Of a stretch of DNA of 64,000 nucleotides, positions 43,140 through 51,464 are shown one piece after another. The notes below the pieces were generated by a model. That model saw nothing but the letters and a program-made list of their open reading frames with translations, did no database searches and had not been told where the DNA came from. The position numbers and the translations under genes were made by a program. Every line of letters begins with the position of its first letter. Position 1 is the stretch's first letter. Origin of the DNA: Labilithrix sp. GTDB taxonomy: Bacteria; Myxococcota_A; Polyangia; Polyangiales; Polyangiaceae. Location of the stretch: contig JAHBWC010000046.1 in assembly GCA_019637225.1 (NCBI GenBank), positions 1 through 64,000 on the forward strand, read 5' to 3'.

Positions 43140-44333
43140 ATGTCACGGATGGGCTCTTTGAAGGTGATGCTGAGCGCTTCCTCGATGGTGGTGGCGACCC
43201 TTCTCTTCGCAGGCTGCGGATCCAGCGGTGAGAGCACCTTCGGCGGCGGAGGCGACGGCGACGGCGACGGCAGCGGCAGCGGCGGACCGAGCTTCGGCGA
43301 CGGCAACGGCGACGGCACGGGTGGTGACGGCAAGGGCAAGGGCAACGGCAACGGCGGAGCCGGCAACGTCGGCAACGTCGATCCGAGCTCCGCGTGCGCG
43401 ACGGCGAGCGACGGCGCCGAGCTCCCGCCGATCAGCCTGGTCTTCATGATCGATCGGTCGGGGAGCATGTCGCGCGACAACAACGCGTCCACCCTCGAAG
43501 TGCGCTGGAACCCGGTCAAGGACGGCCTCGGCGCCTTCTTCGGCGACCCGGCGTCGAGGAACATCAGCGCGTCGCTCGCCTTCTTCCCGATCCGGAACGG
43601 CAACACGACGACGTGCAGCTCGACGGACTACCAGTCGGCGGTCGTCGGCATGACCCAGCTACCGAACGGCGGCGCGTTCTCGTCGGCCTTCAGCGAGGCC
43701 CCCGCAGGCAACACGCCGACGGTGCCCGCGCTGCAGGGCGCGCTCGACGCGGCGCGCGCGGTGAAGGCGAGCGGCAAGAACGTCGCCGTGGTGCTCGCGA
43801 CCGACGGACAGCCGAACGGCTGCAGCTCGAACACGTCGGGCGTCGAGACGGTCGCCGCCGCGGGCGCCACCGACGGCATCAAGACGTACGTCATCGGCGT
43901 CGGCCCGAGCACGGGCAACCTGAACAGCTTCGCCGCCAGCGGCGGAACGGCCGCGGCCATCATGATCCCGACGAACGACGCCGCGCAGGTCAGCGCGGAC
44001 CTGCAGAAGGCGATCGGCCAGATCGCGAGCTCGCTCCTCGGGTGCAGCTACGGCCTGCCTGCGCCCCCGACGGGACAGACGCTCGACGTCAACGCGGTGA
44101 ACGTGAACTACACCCCGCCGGGAGGCGCGTCGAAGACGCTCGGCTACAGCGCCGACTGCAAGGACAAGAAGGGCTGGCGCTACGACAGCGTCACGGCGCC
44201 GAAGGAGATCATCCTCTGCGCGGACAGCTGCACGACCGCGAAGGCCGAGGCCGGCGCGAAGCTCGACATCATCTTCGGCTGCGCGACCGCGGTCCCGCCG
44301 GGCGAGATCGATCCGGACGGCAACATCCGCTGA
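43140..44333 (+). CDS. VWA-domain lipoprotein
   Basis: 397 residues. Signal MVVATLLFAGC gives cysteine 26 as the lipidation site. Residues about 35-82 form a Gly/Asp/Asn-rich spacer (GGGDGDGDGSGSGG). A von Willebrand A domain follows, with an intact MIDAS: DRSGSMS, TPT and ATDGQPNG. The C-terminal part is cysteine-rich (LGCSYGLP, SADCKDKKG, LCADSCTTAKA, FGCATA), likely disulphide-bonded. It is predicted to be exposed on the outer membrane and to bind a metal-dependent ligand or partner. It is a single gene ending in a hairpin shared with the carboxyltransferase gene. Confidence 0.9.
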   Translation: MSRMGSLKVMLSASSMVVATLLFAGCGSSGESTFGGGGDGDGDGSGSGGPSFGDGNGDGTGGDGKGKGNGNGGAGNVGNVDPSSACATASDGAELPPISLVFMIDRSGSMSRDNNASTLEVRWNPVKDGLGAFFGDPASRNISASLAFFPIRNGNTTTCSSTDYQSAVVGMTQLPNGGAFSSAFSEAPAGNTPTVPALQGALDAARAVKASGKNVAVVLATDGQPNGCSSNTSGVETVAAAGATDGIKTYVIGVGPSTGNLNSFAASGGTAAAIMIPTNDAAQVSADLQKAIGQIASSLLGCSYGLPAPPTGQTLDVNAVNVNYTPPGGASKTLGYSADCKDKKGWRYDSVTAPKEIILCADSCTTAKAEAGAKLDIIFGCATAVPPGEIDPDGNIR

Positions 44334-44334
44334 T

Positions 44335-44362
44335 CGGCGGGGCGGCCGAGCCGCCTCCGCCG
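44335..44362. terminator. GC hairpin between convergent genes
   Basis: GGCGGC and GCCGCC pair around CGA, and pairing extends outwards with one bulge to about 12 bp. It lies between the VWA lipoprotein gene and the carboxyltransferase gene. There is no T-run. Confidence 0.5.
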
Positions 44363-44372
44363 GCGACCGACG

Positions 44373-45944
44373 TCAGACCGGGATGACGCCCCGCTTCTTC
44401 GCGGGGCGCTCGACCTTCTTGTGCCGCGCGAGCTCGAGCCCCCACGCGATCGCGCGGCGCGTGTCGCGAGGATCGATGACCTCGTCGACGAGGCCCCAGC
44501 CCGCGACCTTGTAGACGTCGATGTTCTTCTGGATCTGATCGACGATCATCTTCTTCGCCTCCGGCGGCGGCTCCTCCGCGCCGAAGAGCTTCCGCGCGGC
44601 GATGCCGACCATGCCTTCGGCGCCCATCACGGAGATCTCGCCGGTCGGCCACGACACGATGAGGTCCGGCTCGTACGCGCGCCCGCACATCACGTAGTAG
44701 CCCGCGCCGTAGGCCTTGCGGACGACGCAGGTGATCTTCGGCACCGTGGCGGCGCTCATCACGTGAAGGAGCTTCGCGCCGTGGCGGATGATGCCCGCGT
44801 GCTCGACCTTCGAGCCGACCATGAAGCCGGGCACGTCCTGGAGGAAGACGAGCGGCACGTTGAACGCGTCGCAGATCTGGATGAAGCGCGCCGCCTTGTC
44901 GGCCGAGTCGTTCTCGAGGATGCCGCCGAGCCAGTTGGGCTGGTTCGCGACGATGCCGACGCTCTTGCCGCCGATGCGCGCGAGGCACGTGATGATGCTC
45001 CGGCCGAAGCGCGGCTTGATGTCGAGGATGTCGCCGTGGTCGACGATCGCGCGGATCAGCTTGTACATGTCGTACGGCTTGCGCGTCGACTCGGGCAAGA
45101 GGTCGAGCAGCGACTCCTCGCGGCGATCGATCGGATCGGTGACGGGCAAGTCCGGCGGGCTCTCGTCGCAGCTCGACGGGAAGAACGAGAGGTACTTCTT
45201 CGTCGCCTGGATCGCGGCGGCGTCGCTCTCGTACTCGCCGTCGCCGACGCCGCTCGTCTCGGAGTGCACCTTCGAGCCGCCGAGCTCCTGCTCGCCGATG
45301 TCCTGACCGGTGACGGCCTTGACGAGCGGCGGCCCGCCGAGCGCGAGCGAGCCGACGTTCTTCACCATCGGCACGAAGTCGGCGAGGCCCGGGATGTACG
45401 CGGTGCCGGCGGCGCCGGGGCCGACCATCGCCGCGACCTGCGGGACGACGCCGCTCATCACGACCTGCTCGCGGAAGAGGTGCCCCGAGCCGGCGAAGAG
45501 CGAGATCATGTCGGCGTGGGCGGCGCCCGGATCGATGCGCGCGCCGGCGGAGTCGACGAGCCACACCATCGGCCAGCGGCCGCGGAGGCTCATCTGGCGG
45601 AGGCGCGTCACCTTCTCCTCGCCGGTGTAGCCGATGCTGCCGCCCTTCACCGTGAAGTCGTAAGCGGCGCAGCAGACCATCCGCCCGTCGACCTTGCCGA
45701 ACGCCGTCACGACGGCGTCCGCCGGCGGCTTGTCCGATCCGTCCGGCCCGGCGGCGAGCCCCATCTGCGTGCCGTGCGCGCCGAGCTCGAAGAAGACGCC
45801 GTCGTCGAACAGCGAAGCGACGCGCTCGCGCGCGGTCATCTTGCCGCGATCGTGCTGCTTCTTGATCTTGTCCGGACCGCCCATCTCGCGAATCTTCGCG
45901 CGGCGGGCCTCGAGGTCGGCGACGAGCTCTCGCATGTTCGGCAT
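44373..45944 (-). CDS. Acyl-CoA carboxylase carboxyltransferase (biotin-dependent, PccB/MmdA-type)
   Basis: 523 residues from ATG 45944 (MPNMRELVADLEARRAKI); ATG 45971 is an alternative but would place a regulatory palindrome inside the gene. It has the two crotonase-like halves of the family: the acyl-CoA-binding GSIGYTGEEKVTRLRQ and DSAGARIDPG with GAAGTAYIPG, then the carboxybiotin half with NQPNWLGG, FLQDVPGFMVGS and VVRKAYGAGYYVMCGRAYEPD. It transfers CO2 from carboxybiotin to a short acyl-CoA, probably propionyl-CoA or a branched acyl-CoA. No biotin carboxylase gene is nearby, so its partner is encoded elsewhere. Confidence 0.93.
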   Translation of the reverse strand: MPNMRELVADLEARRAKIREMGGPDKIKKQHDRGKMTARERVASLFDDGVFFELGAHGTQMGLAAGPDGSDKPPADAVVTAFGKVDGRMVCCAAYDFTVKGGSIGYTGEEKVTRLRQMSLRGRWPMVWLVDSAGARIDPGAAHADMISLFAGSGHLFREQVVMSGVVPQVAAMVGPGAAGTAYIPGLADFVPMVKNVGSLALGGPPLVKAVTGQDIGEQELGGSKVHSETSGVGDGEYESDAAAIQATKKYLSFFPSSCDESPPDLPVTDPIDRREESLLDLLPESTRKPYDMYKLIRAIVDHGDILDIKPRFGRSIITCLARIGGKSVGIVANQPNWLGGILENDSADKAARFIQICDAFNVPLVFLQDVPGFMVGSKVEHAGIIRHGAKLLHVMSAATVPKITCVVRKAYGAGYYVMCGRAYEPDLIVSWPTGEISVMGAEGMVGIAARKLFGAEEPPPEAKKMIVDQIQKNIDVYKVAGWGLVDEVIDPRDTRRAIAWGLELARHKKVERPAKKRGVIPV

Positions 45945-45955
45945 GGCCAAGATAC

Positions 45956-45967
45956 TTCGCACACGAA
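45956..45967. promoter_or_regulatory. Palindrome upstream of the carboxyltransferase gene, shared with the MarR promoter
   Basis: TTCGCACACGAA (minus strand TTCGTGTGCGAA), with GTATC after it, reads GTGTGCGAAGTATC. The MarR gene promoter has GCGTGCGAAATATC. Ten of twelve positions of the core agree. It lies 12 bp before the chosen start. Common control by the MarR regulator is inferred. Confidence 0.45.
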
Positions 45968-46050
45968 ACATTCCGTGGCAAGCGTGACCTCCGCGCCTCG
46001 GGAGGCCGCCGCTTGCGACACGTCGGCTCCTCTGCCAACGTCCGCGCGCG

Positions 46051-46944
46051 ATGACCGACCTCTACTTGATGTCGCCGCCGGGGACCGACTGGCAGATCCG
46101 CGGGCGCGCCAACTTCCGAAGCCGCGAAGCCGAGCCGGTCGACGCGGCGAAGGCGCGGCTCGAGTGGCTCGGCCTCGCCGAGGCGATCGAGCGGACCGGC
46201 GCGACGGTCATCGTCCAGCCGCCCGCGCCCGGACTGACGGGGATGCCGTACGCCGCCGAGTGCGGCCACGTCGTCCGCGCCGCGGACGGGCGCGCGCGCT
46301 TCCTCCTGCCGCGCATGTTCGCCGAGCACAGGAAGGGTGAGGCCGCGCACTGGGCGAAGCTCGCCGAGAAGCTCGGGTGGGAGGTCGTCGACCTCGGCGC
46401 CGGCACGTGGGAAGCGCAAGGCGACGTCGCCGTCTTCGACGGCGTCACGATGCTCTTCTTCGGCGGCCGCACCGATCGCGCGGGCTTCGAGCGCGCGCGC
46501 GAGCACTTCACCGGCGAGGTCCTCCCCGTCGAGGTCCGCGAGCCCGCGTTCCACGGGAACATGGCGCTCCTGCCGCTGCCCGCCGGCGATCGCGTCCTCG
46601 TGTGCCCCGAGGTGCTCGTCGGCGACTCGCTCGCGCGGCTCGAAGCGCGCTTCGGGCGCGAGCGCCTCGTTCACGTGACCGAGGCCGAGATCCGGAGCTA
46701 CGCGACGAACGGCCTGCCCGTCGGCAAGACGCTGCTCGCCCCGAGCCTCGTCCCGCCGCGAATCCGCGAGCTCGTCGCGAGCTTCGGCGTCGAAGTCGTT
46801 CTCCTGAAGATGGACGAGGTCTGCGGCAAGGCGGGCGGCGCGTCCCGCTGCCTCGTGTGCCACGTGCCGGACCCGCCCGAGACCCACGTCCCCGACGAGC
46901 ATCGCCTGGCGACCTTCGCCGCCGCGATCCGCGAGGTCGGATGA
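46051..46944 (+). CDS. Amidinotransferase/dimethylarginine hydrolase-like (pentein-fold) enzyme
   Basis: 297 residues with pentein-fold features: N-terminal MSPPGTDWQIRGRANF, GMPYAAECGHVV, WEAQGDVAVFDG (the E-G-G-D loop of DDAH and arginine deiminase-type enzymes), a histidine in PAFHGNMALLPL and a C-terminal cysteine in GGASRCLVCHVP. These are the places of the catalytic Glu/Asp-His-Cys triad that acts on guanidino groups. The substrate could be dimethylarginine, arginine or a related compound. The ATG of the next gene overlaps its stop (ATGA), so the two are made together. It is cytoplasmic. A second pentein enzyme, the PAD lipoprotein, occurs elsewhere in this window. Confidence 0.75.
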   Translation: MTDLYLMSPPGTDWQIRGRANFRSREAEPVDAAKARLEWLGLAEAIERTGATVIVQPPAPGLTGMPYAAECGHVVRAADGRARFLLPRMFAEHRKGEAAHWAKLAEKLGWEVVDLGAGTWEAQGDVAVFDGVTMLFFGGRTDRAGFERAREHFTGEVLPVEVREPAFHGNMALLPLPAGDRVLVCPEVLVGDSLARLEARFGRERLVHVTEAEIRSYATNGLPVGKTLLAPSLVPPRIRELVASFGVEVVLLKMDEVCGKAGGASRCLVCHVPDPPETHVPDEHRLATFAAAIREVG

Positions 46945-47792
46945 CGACGACGCTCGACGCTCTCGCGAGAGACTTCTTCGCGCGCCACCCCGAGCTCACG
47001 CTCGCCGCGCTCGGCGCGCGGGACAACGCCGCGGCCCTCGACACGAGCCCGTTCGGCGTGAAGGTCGACTACCGCGCGGCCGAGCAGCATCCCGATCTCG
47101 TCGAGCGGTACCGCGCCGCCAACGCGCACGCGTTCCCGGGCGAGCTCACGCTCCCCGGCTGGGTGCTCAGCGATCTCTACCTCTTGCCCGGCGCGATCGG
47201 CCTGCTCCTCTGCCGCGCGTCCTTGCTCGACGTCCCCACCCGCAAGCGCCTCGGGCTCGCGCCCGACGACGAGGCGATCGCCGCGGCCTACCTCGCGGCG
47301 CCCACGGTCATGCCGCGCGCGTTCGTCGGCGTCTCGCTCCTCAGCCTGGTGCCGAAGATCGTCGCCGGCGCGTGGGTCAAGGCGCTCACGCTCCGCATGC
47401 TCGGCGCGGAGAGGCTCCGCGGCGTCGCGCAGTGGGCGAACCCGAGCGTCCGCGTCCACACGCGCATGGGCCCAATCCGCGTCGTCTCGGCGGTGCCCGG
47501 CACCCACGAGTTTCGCGCGAAGAGCTTCGTCTACGAGAGCGATCTCTCCGACGAGGCGCGCTGGACCGCCGCGATGGCCCGGCGCGCCTCGCCGATGCCC
47601 GCGACCAAGATCCGCGCGACCGACGAGGCCGCGCTCGGCGCGCTGCTCACCCGCGCCGAGGCCGGCGAGCGGATCTACCTCGTGCCGCCCGGCCTCGACG
47701 CGAGCGGTCACCTGCTCGTGCACGTCGACGAGGCCCGCGCGCTCGGGGGCGGCCCCGCGAGCGTCGACGCCGCCGCTACGGAACGCGCCTGA
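46941..47792 (+). CDS. Hypothetical protein coupled to the pentein-fold enzyme
   Basis: 283 residues; ATG 46941 overlaps the previous stop by four bases. Mixed alpha/beta protein. A moderately hydrophobic segment (residues about 85-100, PGAIGLLLCRASLLDVP) is probably buried rather than membrane-spanning. Conspicuous blocks are WANPSVRVHTRMGPIRVVSAVPGTHEF, YESDLSDEARWTAAMARRA and IYLVPPGLDASGHLLVHVDEA. No known family was recognised. Tight coupling suggests a shared pathway, perhaps processing the product of the guanidino-modifying enzyme. Confidence 0.55.
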   Translation: MTTTLDALARDFFARHPELTLAALGARDNAAALDTSPFGVKVDYRAAEQHPDLVERYRAANAHAFPGELTLPGWVLSDLYLLPGAIGLLLCRASLLDVPTRKRLGLAPDDEAIAAAYLAAPTVMPRAFVGVSLLSLVPKIVAGAWVKALTLRMLGAERLRGVAQWANPSVRVHTRMGPIRVVSAVPGTHEFRAKSFVYESDLSDEARWTAAMARRASPMPATKIRATDEAALGALLTRAEAGERIYLVPPGLDASGHLLVHVDEARALGGGPASVDAAATERA

Positions 47793-47873
47793 CACGTGTC
47801 CGCCCCGACCGACGCCGCGTCAGGCCGAGCGCCATGGGCTTGCCCATCGGAGGCCGGACGCGGATAGTAAGGT

Positions 47874-48419
47874 GTGGTGTCCTCGTTCAAGCTCTGGCCG
47901 GCGCTCGCCGGGCTCGCCGCGGCCGTGTCGGCGACCTCCCTCTCCGCGGCGACGTTGACCGCGTGCGGCGATGACGGCGCGCCGCCCGAGGTCGAAGGAG
48001 AGGACGCCGCGCTCGACACCGGCGCCGAGCCGCCCCCTCCCCCGCCCGCGTCCGAGGGCGGCAGCGCGAACACGCCGCCGAAGATCGAGGTCGACTGCCC
48101 CGTCGGCACCGCCGTCGAGATCGAGGACAACGGCACGACCGCCACGGCGAACGAGCTCGACGGGGAGCTGTCGTTCTGCGGCGCGATCTCGCCCGGCTCC
48201 GACGTCGACTACTCGACGTTCACCACGCCCGCGGGCAAGAAGCTCGAGCTCTTCCAGGGCGTGATCGAGGGCGCCGTCGACTTCGACCTCATCGTGAACG
48301 GCAAGACGCTCCGGCCCGGCGAGGTGAAGAAGTTCGAGGCCGGCAAGTACCTGATCAAGGCCTACACGACGGATCAGAAGCCGGGGAAATACCGCTACCG
48401 GATCCAGTTCGCGCCCTGA
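47874..48419 (+). CDS. Lipoprotein, 181 aa
   Basis: GTG start at 47874 (a second GTG follows directly at 47877). The signal LAAAVSATSLSAATLTAC gives cysteine 31. Residues about 35-65 are acidic/Pro-rich (PPPPPPASEGGS), then comes a beta-rich domain with two cysteines (VDCPVG, LSFCGAISPGSDVDYSTF). It resembles small PPC-like domains (GSDVDYSTFTTPAG, then VDFDLIVNG), that is, bacterial pre-peptidase C-terminal folds. Function unknown. A good hairpin terminator follows. Confidence 0.65.
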   Translation: MVSSFKLWPALAGLAAAVSATSLSAATLTACGDDGAPPEVEGEDAALDTGAEPPPPPPASEGGSANTPPKIEVDCPVGTAVEIEDNGTTATANELDGELSFCGAISPGSDVDYSTFTTPAGKKLELFQGVIEGAVDFDLIVNGKTLRPGEVKKFEAGKYLIKAYTTDQKPGKYRYRIQFAP

Positions 48420-48422
48420 CCG

Positions 48423-48443
48423 AAGCGCCGCGCGGCGCTTTCG
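48423..48443. terminator. Hairpin terminator between convergent genes
   Basis: AAGCGCC (48423-48429) and GGCGCTT (48434-48440) form a 7-bp stem around GCGC, followed by TC on the plus strand. It lies directly between the lipoprotein stop and the enoyl-CoA hydratase stop. Confidence 0.6.
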
Positions 48444-48444
48444 A

Positions 48445-49248
48445 TCAACGCCCCTTCCAGACCGGCGCGCGCTTCTCCATGAAGGCCATGAGCCCCTCGC
48501 GCGCGTCCTCCGTCGCGAGGCACTCGCCGAGCTTTCCGCGGAGGAGCGGCAGCGCCGAGGCGAGGTCCATGTCGTCCTGCTCGGCGAACGCGCGGAGGCC
48601 GAGCGCGAGCGTCTTCGGGCTCTTCGACGCGAGCGCGTCGCAGAGCCGGCTCATCGCCCCGTCGAGGTCCGCCGACGCGACGACCTCGTTGACGATCCCG
48701 AGCGCGCGCGCCTCCGGGGCGTCGAGCTTCTTGCCGAGGAGCATCATGTCGAGGAGCGCCCGGCGCGGGACGAGCCGCGCGAGCACCGCCATGATCATCA
48801 TCGGGAAGAGCCCGACGTCGATCTCCGGCGTCCCCAGCTTCGCCGTGCTGTCGGCGATCGCGAACGTCGACGCCGCGACGAGGCCGAGGCCGCCGCCCAT
48901 CGCGTGACCGTTCACGCGCGCGACGATCGGTTTTTCGGCGCGGACCATCGCGAGCAGGAGATCGGCGTAGTCGCCCTTCGGCGGGAGCTCCGGCCCATCG
49001 GACGCCCCGCCGCTCATCGAGCCGAAGTCGCCGCCCGCGCAGAACGCCTTGCCCTCGCCCGTGAGGACGATGACCCGGACGTCGTCGTCCTCGTGCGCGT
49101 CGGCGAGCGCCCAGAGGAGCTCGTTGACCATCTGCGGCCCGATCGCGTTGCGGCGCTCGGGGTTGTAGAGCGTGATCGTCCGGACGGCCCCGGCGTCCGC
49201 CGTCCGGAGCTTCGCCCAGAGGCGCGTGGCAGGCTTGGTCTTGCTCAT
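48445..49248 (-). CDS. Enoyl-CoA hydratase/isomerase family protein (LiuC-like)
   Basis: 267 residues with crotonase-fold blocks: NPERRNAIGPQMVNEL, FCAGGDF (oxyanion), NGHAMGGGLGLVAAS and TPEIDVGLFPMM. Of the two glutamates of crotonase, the second (GTPEI) is kept. The first is replaced, as GGGLGL lacks the glutamate of GGGCEL. This pattern is common in methylglutaconyl-CoA hydratase-like members, so the true reaction may be hydration of a branched enoyl-CoA or isomerisation. It is the third gene of the operon with MarR and BKACE, 28 bp after the BKACE stop. Confidence 0.85.
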   Translation of the reverse strand: MSKTKPATRLWAKLRTADAGAVRTITLYNPERRNAIGPQMVNELLWALADAHEDDDVRVIVLTGEGKAFCAGGDFGSMSGGASDGPELPPKGDYADLLLAMVRAEKPIVARVNGHAMGGGLGLVAASTFAIADSTAKLGTPEIDVGLFPMMIMAVLARLVPRRALLDMMLLGKKLDAPEARALGIVNEVVASADLDGAMSRLCDALASKSPKTLALGLRAFAEQDDMDLASALPLLRGKLGECLATEDAREGLMAFMEKRAPVWKGR

Positions 49249-49276
49249 CCGCGATGCTCCGTCTCCGCGACCCGCG

Positions 49277-50197
49277 TCAGGACGCCAGCGTCGCCTGCGC
49301 CGCCGTCGCCGCGCCCGGCTTGACCTGATCGAGCGCGAGGATCTGCTTCGCTTGCTCCACCGTCGCGACCTTGCGGCCGCAGTCGCGCACCATCCGCGCG
49401 GCGACCTCGATGAGATCGCCGTTCGACCGCGCCATCTCGCCGCTCGGCAAGTACAGGTTGTCCTCGAGCCCCGCGCGGATGTTGCCGCCGAGCGCGAGCG
49501 CCGCGCCGATCATGCGCCAGCCGCTCTTCGAGATGCCGATCACCTCCCACTCGCTGCCGGGCGGCATGATCTTCGTCTGGAGCTGGAGGCTCTCGACGAG
49601 CGGCGGGATCCCGCCGAGCACGTTGACGATGAACGAGAACTGCAGCGGCTTCTTCAGCACGCCCATGTCGAGCAGCGGCCAGATCCCGTGGGTGTGCCCG
49701 GTGTCGAAGCACTCGAGCTCCGGCTTCACGCCGGCGGCGTTCATCGCCTCGAGCAGCTTGATGATCTTCGCGTACGTGTTCGGGAACACCATGTCGAAGA
49801 CGAACGACTTCTTGTTCTCGGAGTACTTCGAGTAGTTCATCGTGCCCATGTTGAGGGCGGCGATGTGCGGCCGGCTCTCGCCGATGTACGCGCACTGCTC
49901 GGAGACGTCCTCGAGGACCGTGCCCGTCGAGAAGTTCAGGAGGATCGGGCAGCGCTTGGTCACCTCCTCCTTGATGCGCGCGAAGACCTTCGGGTCGAAG
50001 GTCGGCGTGCCGTCGTCGCGCCGCGCGTGGATGTGCACGACCGCGGCGCCGGCGTCGTAGGCGCGCTTGCACTCGTCGCCGATCTCCTCCGGCGTGTAAG
50101 GGATCCCAGGGCACTGCTTGCGGTTCGCGAGCACGCCCGTGACGGCGCAGGTGATCACGCAGAGGTCCGGATCGCGCACGAAGGTCTGGCTCATCAT
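49277..50197 (-). CDS. Beta-keto acid cleavage enzyme (BKACE, DUF849)
   Basis: 306 residues with the DUF849/BKACE signatures: CVITCAVTGVLAN, AGAAVVHIHARRDDGTPT (metal-binding His pair), ILLNFSTG, PHIAALNMGTMNY, ELECFDTGHTHG, and NIRAGLEDNLYLPSGEMARSNGDLIE at the end. The fold is a Zn-binding TIM barrel. The family exchanges the acyl group of a beta-keto acid with acetyl-CoA, giving acetoacetate and a new acyl-CoA, and each member has its own substrate (aminohexanoate, carnitine-derived, branched). Starts at 50197 and 50194 are both possible. It is transcribed with MarR and ECH. The substrate is unknown. Confidence 0.92.
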   Translation of the reverse strand: MMSQTFVRDPDLCVITCAVTGVLANRKQCPGIPYTPEEIGDECKRAYDAGAAVVHIHARRDDGTPTFDPKVFARIKEEVTKRCPILLNFSTGTVLEDVSEQCAYIGESRPHIAALNMGTMNYSKYSENKKSFVFDMVFPNTYAKIIKLLEAMNAAGVKPELECFDTGHTHGIWPLLDMGVLKKPLQFSFIVNVLGGIPPLVESLQLQTKIMPPGSEWEVIGISKSGWRMIGAALALGGNIRAGLEDNLYLPSGEMARSNGDLIEVAARMVRDCGRKVATVEQAKQILALDQVKPGAATAAQATLAS

Positions 50198-50207
50198 CGT
50201 CTCCTGT

Positions 50208-50699
50208 TCATCCCTTGCCGGGATCGCCGGCGGTCTCGCGCCGCACCGTCTGCTGCACCCGGCGCGCCACCTTGCCGAGGATCTTCACGAGGTCGCGCAC
50301 CTCGGTGGCGCTGAGGCTCTCGAGCGCGCCGCGGAAGATCTCCATCGGCTCGATCGGGATCTCCTCGGCGAGGCGGCGCCCCTTCGTCGTCAGCCGGATG
50401 TAGACGACGCGACGGTCCTCCTTGGAGCGCTCGCGCGTGACGAGGTTCTCGCGCTCCATGCGGTCGATGATCCCCGTCACGGTGCTGTTCTGCGCCCGGA
50501 TGCGCTCCGACAGCTCGGAGAGCGACAGATCGCCGATCTGCTCGAGCATCTTCACGACGGTGAGCTGCGGTCCGGTGAGGTCGGCGCGACGCGCGAGCTC
50601 CTTCGTGAGGCGGCGGCTCTCCGTGTAGAGGTAGATGATGGCCTCGAGGACCTGGTCGACATCACTCTTGAATTCCGGGCTGACGGGCGGCGGCGGCAT
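50208..50699 (-). CDS. MarR-family transcriptional regulator
   Basis: 163 residues with the MarR winged helix: LTGPQLTVVKMLEQIGDLSLSELSERIRAQNSTVTGIIDRMERENLVTRERSKEDRRVVYIRLT. Helices at both ends form the dimer. Members usually repress their own operon and release DNA on binding a ligand such as an acyl-CoA or aromatic compound. It lies first in the operon with BKACE and ECH. Its promoter holds a palindrome that overlaps the -10, which is the natural autoregulatory site. Confidence 0.93.
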   Translation of the reverse strand: MPPPPVSPEFKSDVDQVLEAIIYLYTESRRLTKELARRADLTGPQLTVVKMLEQIGDLSLSELSERIRAQNSTVTGIIDRMERENLVTRERSKEDRRVVYIRLTTKGRRLAEEIPIEPMEIFRGALESLSATEVRDLVKILGKVARRVQQTVRRETAGDPGKG

Positions 50700-50700
50700 T

Positions 50701-50742
50701 ATTTAGCGTGCGAAATATCCGCTCTTTCAAGGTCGCCGTCAA
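50701..50742 (-). promoter_or_regulatory. MarR operon promoter with overlapping operator palindrome
   Basis: On the minus strand, TTGACG (50742-50737) and GATATT (50719-50714) are separated by 17 bp. The palindrome ATTTAGCGTGCGAAAT (50701-50716; pattern ATTTnGCnnGCnAAAT) overlaps the -10 and lies just before the MarR start, as expected for autorepression. A related sequence precedes the carboxyltransferase gene. Confidence 0.7.
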
Positions 50743-50817
50743 CAGCGCCCCGCCGGGCGAAGCAGAGAGCCGTCGCGGCGGCATCTCCCCGAAGGTCGGC
50801 TACGCTTCACGGGAGTC

Positions 50818-51351
50818 ATGGACGTCCTCGTCACGCCGAGGTTGATCCTCGAGCCGATCACGCTGCCGCTCGTCGAGGCGACGTTCCGCGGGGACCGCGC
50901 GGCGATCGAAGAGCTCGTGCACGCGAAGGTCCCCGACGCGTGGCCGGGCCGTGCGCTGGTCGAGCGCGCGTTCAGCGCGTCGCTCGAGCACATCCGCGCC
51001 GATCCCGCGACGCGCCTCTGGGGCGACCGCCTCATCATCACGAAGAGCGACGTCGACGGAGCGCGGATCGTCGTCGGCAGCGTCATCTTCCACGGCAAGC
51101 CCGAGGGCGGCGTGGCCGAGGTCGGCTACGGCGTGGAGGAGCGATGGCAGCGCCACGGCTTCGCGTCCGAGGCCACGAAGGTCTGCGTCGAGTGGGCGCT
51201 CGCGCAGCCGGGGATCGCCGGGGTGACGGCGACGACGCCGCCCTGGCACACCGCCTCGATCCGCGTCCTCGAGCGATCGGGCCTTCTGCGCGTGGGGATC
51301 GAAGAGCACGAGGCGCTCGGCGAGGTCCTCCGGTTCGAGCGCCGGCGCTGA
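50818..51351 (+). CDS. GNAT-family N-acetyltransferase (RimJ/RimL-like)
   Basis: 177 residues. It begins VTPRLILEPITLPLVEATFRGD, followed by GSVIFHGKPEGGVAEVGYGVEERWQRHGFASEATKVCVEWAL, with the R/Q-x-x-G-x-G/A acetyl-CoA-binding turn (RHGFAS), and ends VLERSGLLRVG. This is the RimJ/RimL-type GNAT subfamily that acetylates N-termini, amino sugars or small amines. The target cannot be named. It is divergent from the MarR gene, with the shared 118-bp spacer containing the MarR promoter, so it could also be under MarR control. Confidence 0.85.
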   Translation: MDVLVTPRLILEPITLPLVEATFRGDRAAIEELVHAKVPDAWPGRALVERAFSASLEHIRADPATRLWGDRLIITKSDVDGARIVVGSVIFHGKPEGGVAEVGYGVEERWQRHGFASEATKVCVEWALAQPGIAGVTATTPPWHTASIRVLERSGLLRVGIEEHEALGEVLRFERRR

Positions 51352-51464
51352 TCGACGGCGCGCGGTCGCGCTTCGGTCCGTGCTCGACCGTGCTCGATCC
51401 GTTCTGCGCCCGCGGGGCAGGAGTCGTGACAGATCGCGTCCTGGCGTTGTAAAGCCTTTAAGCG

